Below, piece after piece: positions 61,573 to 64,000 of a stretch of 64,000 nt of DNA (positions are counted from its first letter, which is position 1; each line of letters starts with the position of its first letter). A program made the translations under genes and the position numbers. Location: assembly GCA_964414785.1 (NCBI GenBank), contig CAYPXZ010000008.1, positions 49,568-113,567 on the forward strand. Direction: 5' to 3'. Source of the stretch: Palsa-1447 sp964414785 (GTDB lineage: Bacteria; Verrucomicrobiota; Verrucomicrobiia; Opitutales; Opitutaceae). The notes beneath the pieces are model-generated. The model was not told the DNA's origin and made no database searches. It was given only the letters and a program-made list of their open reading frames with translations.

Positions 61573-63108
61573 ATGATGAACCCGTTCCCCGTCGGAAATC
61601 CCGGGAGGGCCCTAGGCCTCTCCCTCGTCGCGGCCGTCCTGGCCCTCTCGCTCCCCGCCGCACGGTCCGCCGACCTGAACGGCGCCTGGAGGCTCGACCA
61701 GCCCAAGGAGTGGGGCGTCACGCTCCACACCTACATGGTCCTCCACCAGAAGGGCGGCTTGACCGAGGGCGGCATCTATCCCAACGGCTCCGGCAGCATC
61801 CCGATCCACGGGGCGCATATGGACGGCGCGGACCTGGTCTTCACGATGGACTGGGGCTGGAACTTCCGGGTGAGGCCCGAGGGCGCGAACCTGCATGTCG
61901 TCATCAACTACGGCGCCGACAACACCCAGGAGGGCACGGCGGTGCCGGTCACCGAGGCCGAGATGAGGGCCCCGGCGGCGATCCCGCCGCCGGTCGTCCG
62001 GACACTCCCCGACAACGGCCTCGCGAGGACGCCCCCCATGGGCTGGAACAGCTGGAACCACTTTGCGGAGCAGGTCGACGACGCGACGGTGCGCGCCGCG
62101 GCGGACGCGATGGTGAGTTCCGGAATGGCGGCCGCGGGGTACACCTTCATCAACATCGACGATACCTGGGAGGCCGGCCGCGATGCCCAGGGCAACGTCG
62201 TCCCGAACAGGAAGTTCCCGGACATGAAGGCGCTCGCGGACTACGTGCACGCGAAGGGGCTTAAGCTCGGCATCTACTCCTCCCCGGGACCGGTCACCTG
62301 CGGCGGCTACGAGGGCAGCTTCGGCCACGAGGAGCAGGACGCGAAGACCTACGCCGCATGGGGGATCGACTACCTGAAGTACGACTGGTGCAGCGCCGGG
62401 CGCATCTACGGCAAGGAGGAGCTGCGCGCCATCTACCAGCGGATGGGCGACGCCCTGGAGCACTGCGGAAGGCCGATCGTCTACAGCCTGTGCGAGTACG
62501 GGATGGGGGACGTCTGGACCTGGGCCCCCGCCGTCAGCGGCAACCTCTGGCGGACGTCGGACGACATCTCTGACAACTGGAAATCGATGGACAACATCGG
62601 GTTCAGTCAGGGCAAGCTGGCCCCCTATGCGGGACCCGGCCACTGGAACGACCCCGACATGCTCGAGGTCGGCAACGGCGGGATGAGCCCGGCCGAGTAC
62701 CGGACCCACTTCAGCCTCTGGTGCATGCTCGCGGCCCCGCTCATGGCCGGCAACGACCTGCGCCTCATGTCCGACGACACCCGCGAAATCCTCACGAACG
62801 GGGAGGTCATCGCGATCGACCAGGACAGCCTCGGTCACGAGGCGACCCGCGCGTACGCGAAGGACGGCGTAGAGGTCTGGACGAAGCCGCTCCATGACGG
62901 GACGGTCGCCGTCGGCGTCTTCAACCGCAGCCACCAGGCGCAGGCGGCCGCGTTCTCCTGGGCCGAGGCCGGGATCCCCGTCCGGGCGATTGGCGTCCGC
63001 GACCTCTGGCGGCACGAGGACCTCCCGGCCTCCGACGGCTTCAAGGCATCCGTGCCCGCGCACGGGTGCGTGATCCTCAAGGTGACCCTGGTCGGCGTCG
63101 TCAAGTAG
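61573..63108 (+). CDS. Secreted GH27 alpha-galactosidase with N-terminal extra domain
   Basis: 511-residue exported enzyme. After the signal peptide (ALGLSLVAAVLALSLPAARS) comes a beta-rich domain of about 110 residues (LNGAWRLDQPKEWGVTLHTY), absent from plain GH27 enzymes. The catalytic barrel begins LARTPPMGWNSWNHFAEQVD and has FINIDDTWEA, nucleophile Asp in YLKYDWCSAG, the WRTSDDISDNW acid/base region and GPGHWNDPDMLEVG. A short beta-sandwich ends the protein. It hydrolyses terminal alpha-galactosides or beta-L-arabinopyranosides. ATG 61573 and ATG 61576 are adjacent alternatives. An MFS transporter gene follows after 69 nt. Confidence 0.93.
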   Translation: MMNPFPVGNPGRALGLSLVAAVLALSLPAARSADLNGAWRLDQPKEWGVTLHTYMVLHQKGGLTEGGIYPNGSGSIPIHGAHMDGADLVFTMDWGWNFRVRPEGANLHVVINYGADNTQEGTAVPVTEAEMRAPAAIPPPVVRTLPDNGLARTPPMGWNSWNHFAEQVDDATVRAAADAMVSSGMAAAGYTFINIDDTWEAGRDAQGNVVPNRKFPDMKALADYVHAKGLKLGIYSSPGPVTCGGYEGSFGHEEQDAKTYAAWGIDYLKYDWCSAGRIYGKEELRAIYQRMGDALEHCGRPIVYSLCEYGMGDVWTWAPAVSGNLWRTSDDISDNWKSMDNIGFSQGKLAPYAGPGHWNDPDMLEVGNGGMSPAEYRTHFSLWCMLAAPLMAGNDLRLMSDDTREILTNGEVIAIDQDSLGHEATRAYAKDGVEVWTKPLHDGTVAVGVFNRSHQAQAAAFSWAEAGIPVRAIGVRDLWRHEDLPASDGFKASVPAHGCVILKVTLVGVVK

Positions 63109-63177
63109 CCCCCGGGGCGGGGGCCATTTTGGGCATGGAGCCCGTGCGGCGACCCGTGCTTTAATTGCCTTCCGCCC

Positions 63178-64000
63178 ATGGTCCCCGCATCACCCCTTCC
63201 CCCGGTCCCGCCGGGCCGCGCCCTCGCGGTCCGCCGGAAGGAGGACCTGCGGCTCTGCCTCAGGAACTGCGCGAGGGAGGGCATCGTCGCCATGCCGCTC
63301 ATCACGATGGCGCTCCCGGCGAGCATGGCCATCACGGCGCTTGTCACGAAGGCGTTCCCGCTCTCGACGACCGCGATCGGCGTCATGGGGAGCCTGCCCT
63401 TCGTCGGCAACTTCCTGCAGATCTTCGTCTCGCCCTTCCTCCTTCGCTGGAAGCCCCCGAAGGTCGTGACGATCTCGGCGGAGGTGCTGCACCTCCTGAG
63501 CTGGATCGCGCTCGGATTCATCCTCCCCTATATCCCGCGGGGATCCCCAGGGCGGGCGGCACTCTGGATCGTCGGCTGGTTCCTCGTCTCGAGCTGCTTC
63601 GGGGCCGTCGCCGGCATTTCGTGGAGCACATGGATCGAGGAGTGGGTCCCCGCGCGGATCCGCGGGAAGTTCTTCGGGCGGCGCAACCGGTTCCTGCAGC
63701 TCTCGACGGTCCTCTTCCTCATGGCGTCGGGCTGGATCCTCTACCACTGGGGCTACGCGGTCGGTGCCTTCCAGGCCGTCATCTTCGGCTCGGCCTTCCT
63801 GCGTGTCTTCTCGCTTCGCTGGCAGTGGAGAAGCCCCACGAGGCCCCACCGGCCGTCGCCCCCCGACGGGAGGACCTTCGGCGACCACGTGGACGTCCTC
63901 CTCGGCGCCCGCTCCTTCCTCGTCTTCGTCCTCTTTGGCGCCGTGTGGAGCTTCGCCGCCAACTGCTTCGGGCCCTTCTACACGGTCTTCATGTTCGACC
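63178..64000 (+). CDS. MFS transporter, 3' end cut by window edge
   Basis: ATG 63178 opens a frame that continues unbroken to the window edge (274 codons). The product has a short cytosolic N-terminus (VRRKEDLRLCLRNCAREGIV) and at least seven hydrophobic helices, for example ALPASMAITALVTKAFPLST, VVTISAEVLHLLSWIALGFI and LWIVGWFLVSSCFGAVAGIS. The cytosolic loop EEWVPARIRGKFFGRRNRFL is the MFS motif-A-like region between helices. It resembles the uncharacterised MFS permeases that accompany glycoside hydrolases in Verrucomicrobiota, so import of a galactoside released by the adjacent GH27 enzyme is plausible. Confidence 0.75.
   Translation, partial: MVPASPLPPVPPGRALAVRRKEDLRLCLRNCAREGIVAMPLITMALPASMAITALVTKAFPLSTTAIGVMGSLPFVGNFLQIFVSPFLLRWKPPKVVTISAEVLHLLSWIALGFILPYIPRGSPGRAALWIVGWFLVSSCFGAVAGISWSTWIEEWVPARIRGKFFGRRNRFLQLSTVLFLMASGWILYHWGYAVGAFQAVIFGSAFLRVFSLRWQWRSPTRPHRPSPPDGRTFGDHVDVLLGARSFLVFVLFGAVWSFAANCFGPFYTVFMFD

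Overview
The window looks like a chromosomal segment from a GC-rich member of the Verrucomicrobiota, probably Opitutaceae. This is an inference from gene content and not from a marker gene: many glycoside hydrolases and sugar-handling operons, a sodium:solute symporter/AGE epimerase/DUF4127 cluster, a large secreted protein with a Pro-Thr-rich stalk and paired C-terminal repeats of a kind common in that family, and a giant cyclic beta-glucan synthase. I saw no rRNA, tRNA, CRISPR array, insertion sequence or prophage.

Layout. 0-1.7 kb: a cut-off aldo/keto reductase and an Xre/ParS-RES toxin-antitoxin pair. 1.7-6.7 kb: a GH2 enzyme, the secreted repeat protein and a small membrane protein. 7.3-15.9 kb: a sugar-catabolic locus (MDR dehydrogenase, AraC regulator, Gfo/Idh/MocA dehydrogenase, SSS transporter, AGE-type epimerase, DUF4127, TIM-barrel isomerase). 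15.9-18.8 kb: a LysR regulator divergent from pirin, flavodoxin-type quinone reductase and DoxX. 18.9-21.6 kb: a GH39-like enzyme and a LytTR response regulator. 21.7-50.5 kb: an island of stress-type genes. 50.6-59.3 kb: an 8.7-kb NdvB-like cyclic beta-1,2-glucan synthase gene. 59.5-64 kb: an exported protein, TonB, a GH27 alpha-galactosidase and a truncated MFS transporter.

Main discovery. The 21.7-50.5 kb island carries 14 copies of a two-part promoter. A GGGTTACACCCCAT-like box (core ACACCCCAT) is followed by a spacer and then a -10 hexamer with A at position 2 and T at position 6 (TANNNT or CANNNT). The spacer is exactly 22 nt in 13 copies and 23 nt in one. The box is centred near -41.5 and replaces the -35 element, which is the geometry of a class II activator site. 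At seven of the 14 promoters a plausible ATG or GTG lies within about 3 nt of the predicted transcription start, so those genes look leaderless. One of them is an otherwise invisible 31-codon ORF. The copies head transcription units for two hybrid histidine kinases, an ECF-type sigma factor, BON protein plus Dps plus DUF3185, PRC-barrel plus class I aldolase, a baeRF-like protein plus quinone oxidoreductase, a HlyD/TolC/ABC exporter, a MerR/CbpM-like protein, acetate kinase, phosphoketolase, VOC and WXXGXW-type envelope proteins, a coiled-coil membrane protein and the glucan synthase. I saw no copy in the intergenic regions outside the island.

How the genes may work together (inference). The two hybrid kinases (one with three tandem PAS copies) and the NarL-type response regulator at 30.1 kb could form the sensing arm. 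The response regulator is the best in-window candidate for the box-binding activator. The outputs would protect DNA and envelope (Dps, BON, lipoproteins, DUF1328, DUF3185, PRC-barrel), remodel the periplasm (glucan, exporter) and redirect sugar phosphates to acetate and ATP (phosphoketolase and acetate kinase). In logic this resembles dormancy or envelope-stress regulons of other phyla, but the promoter motif is one I do not recognise.
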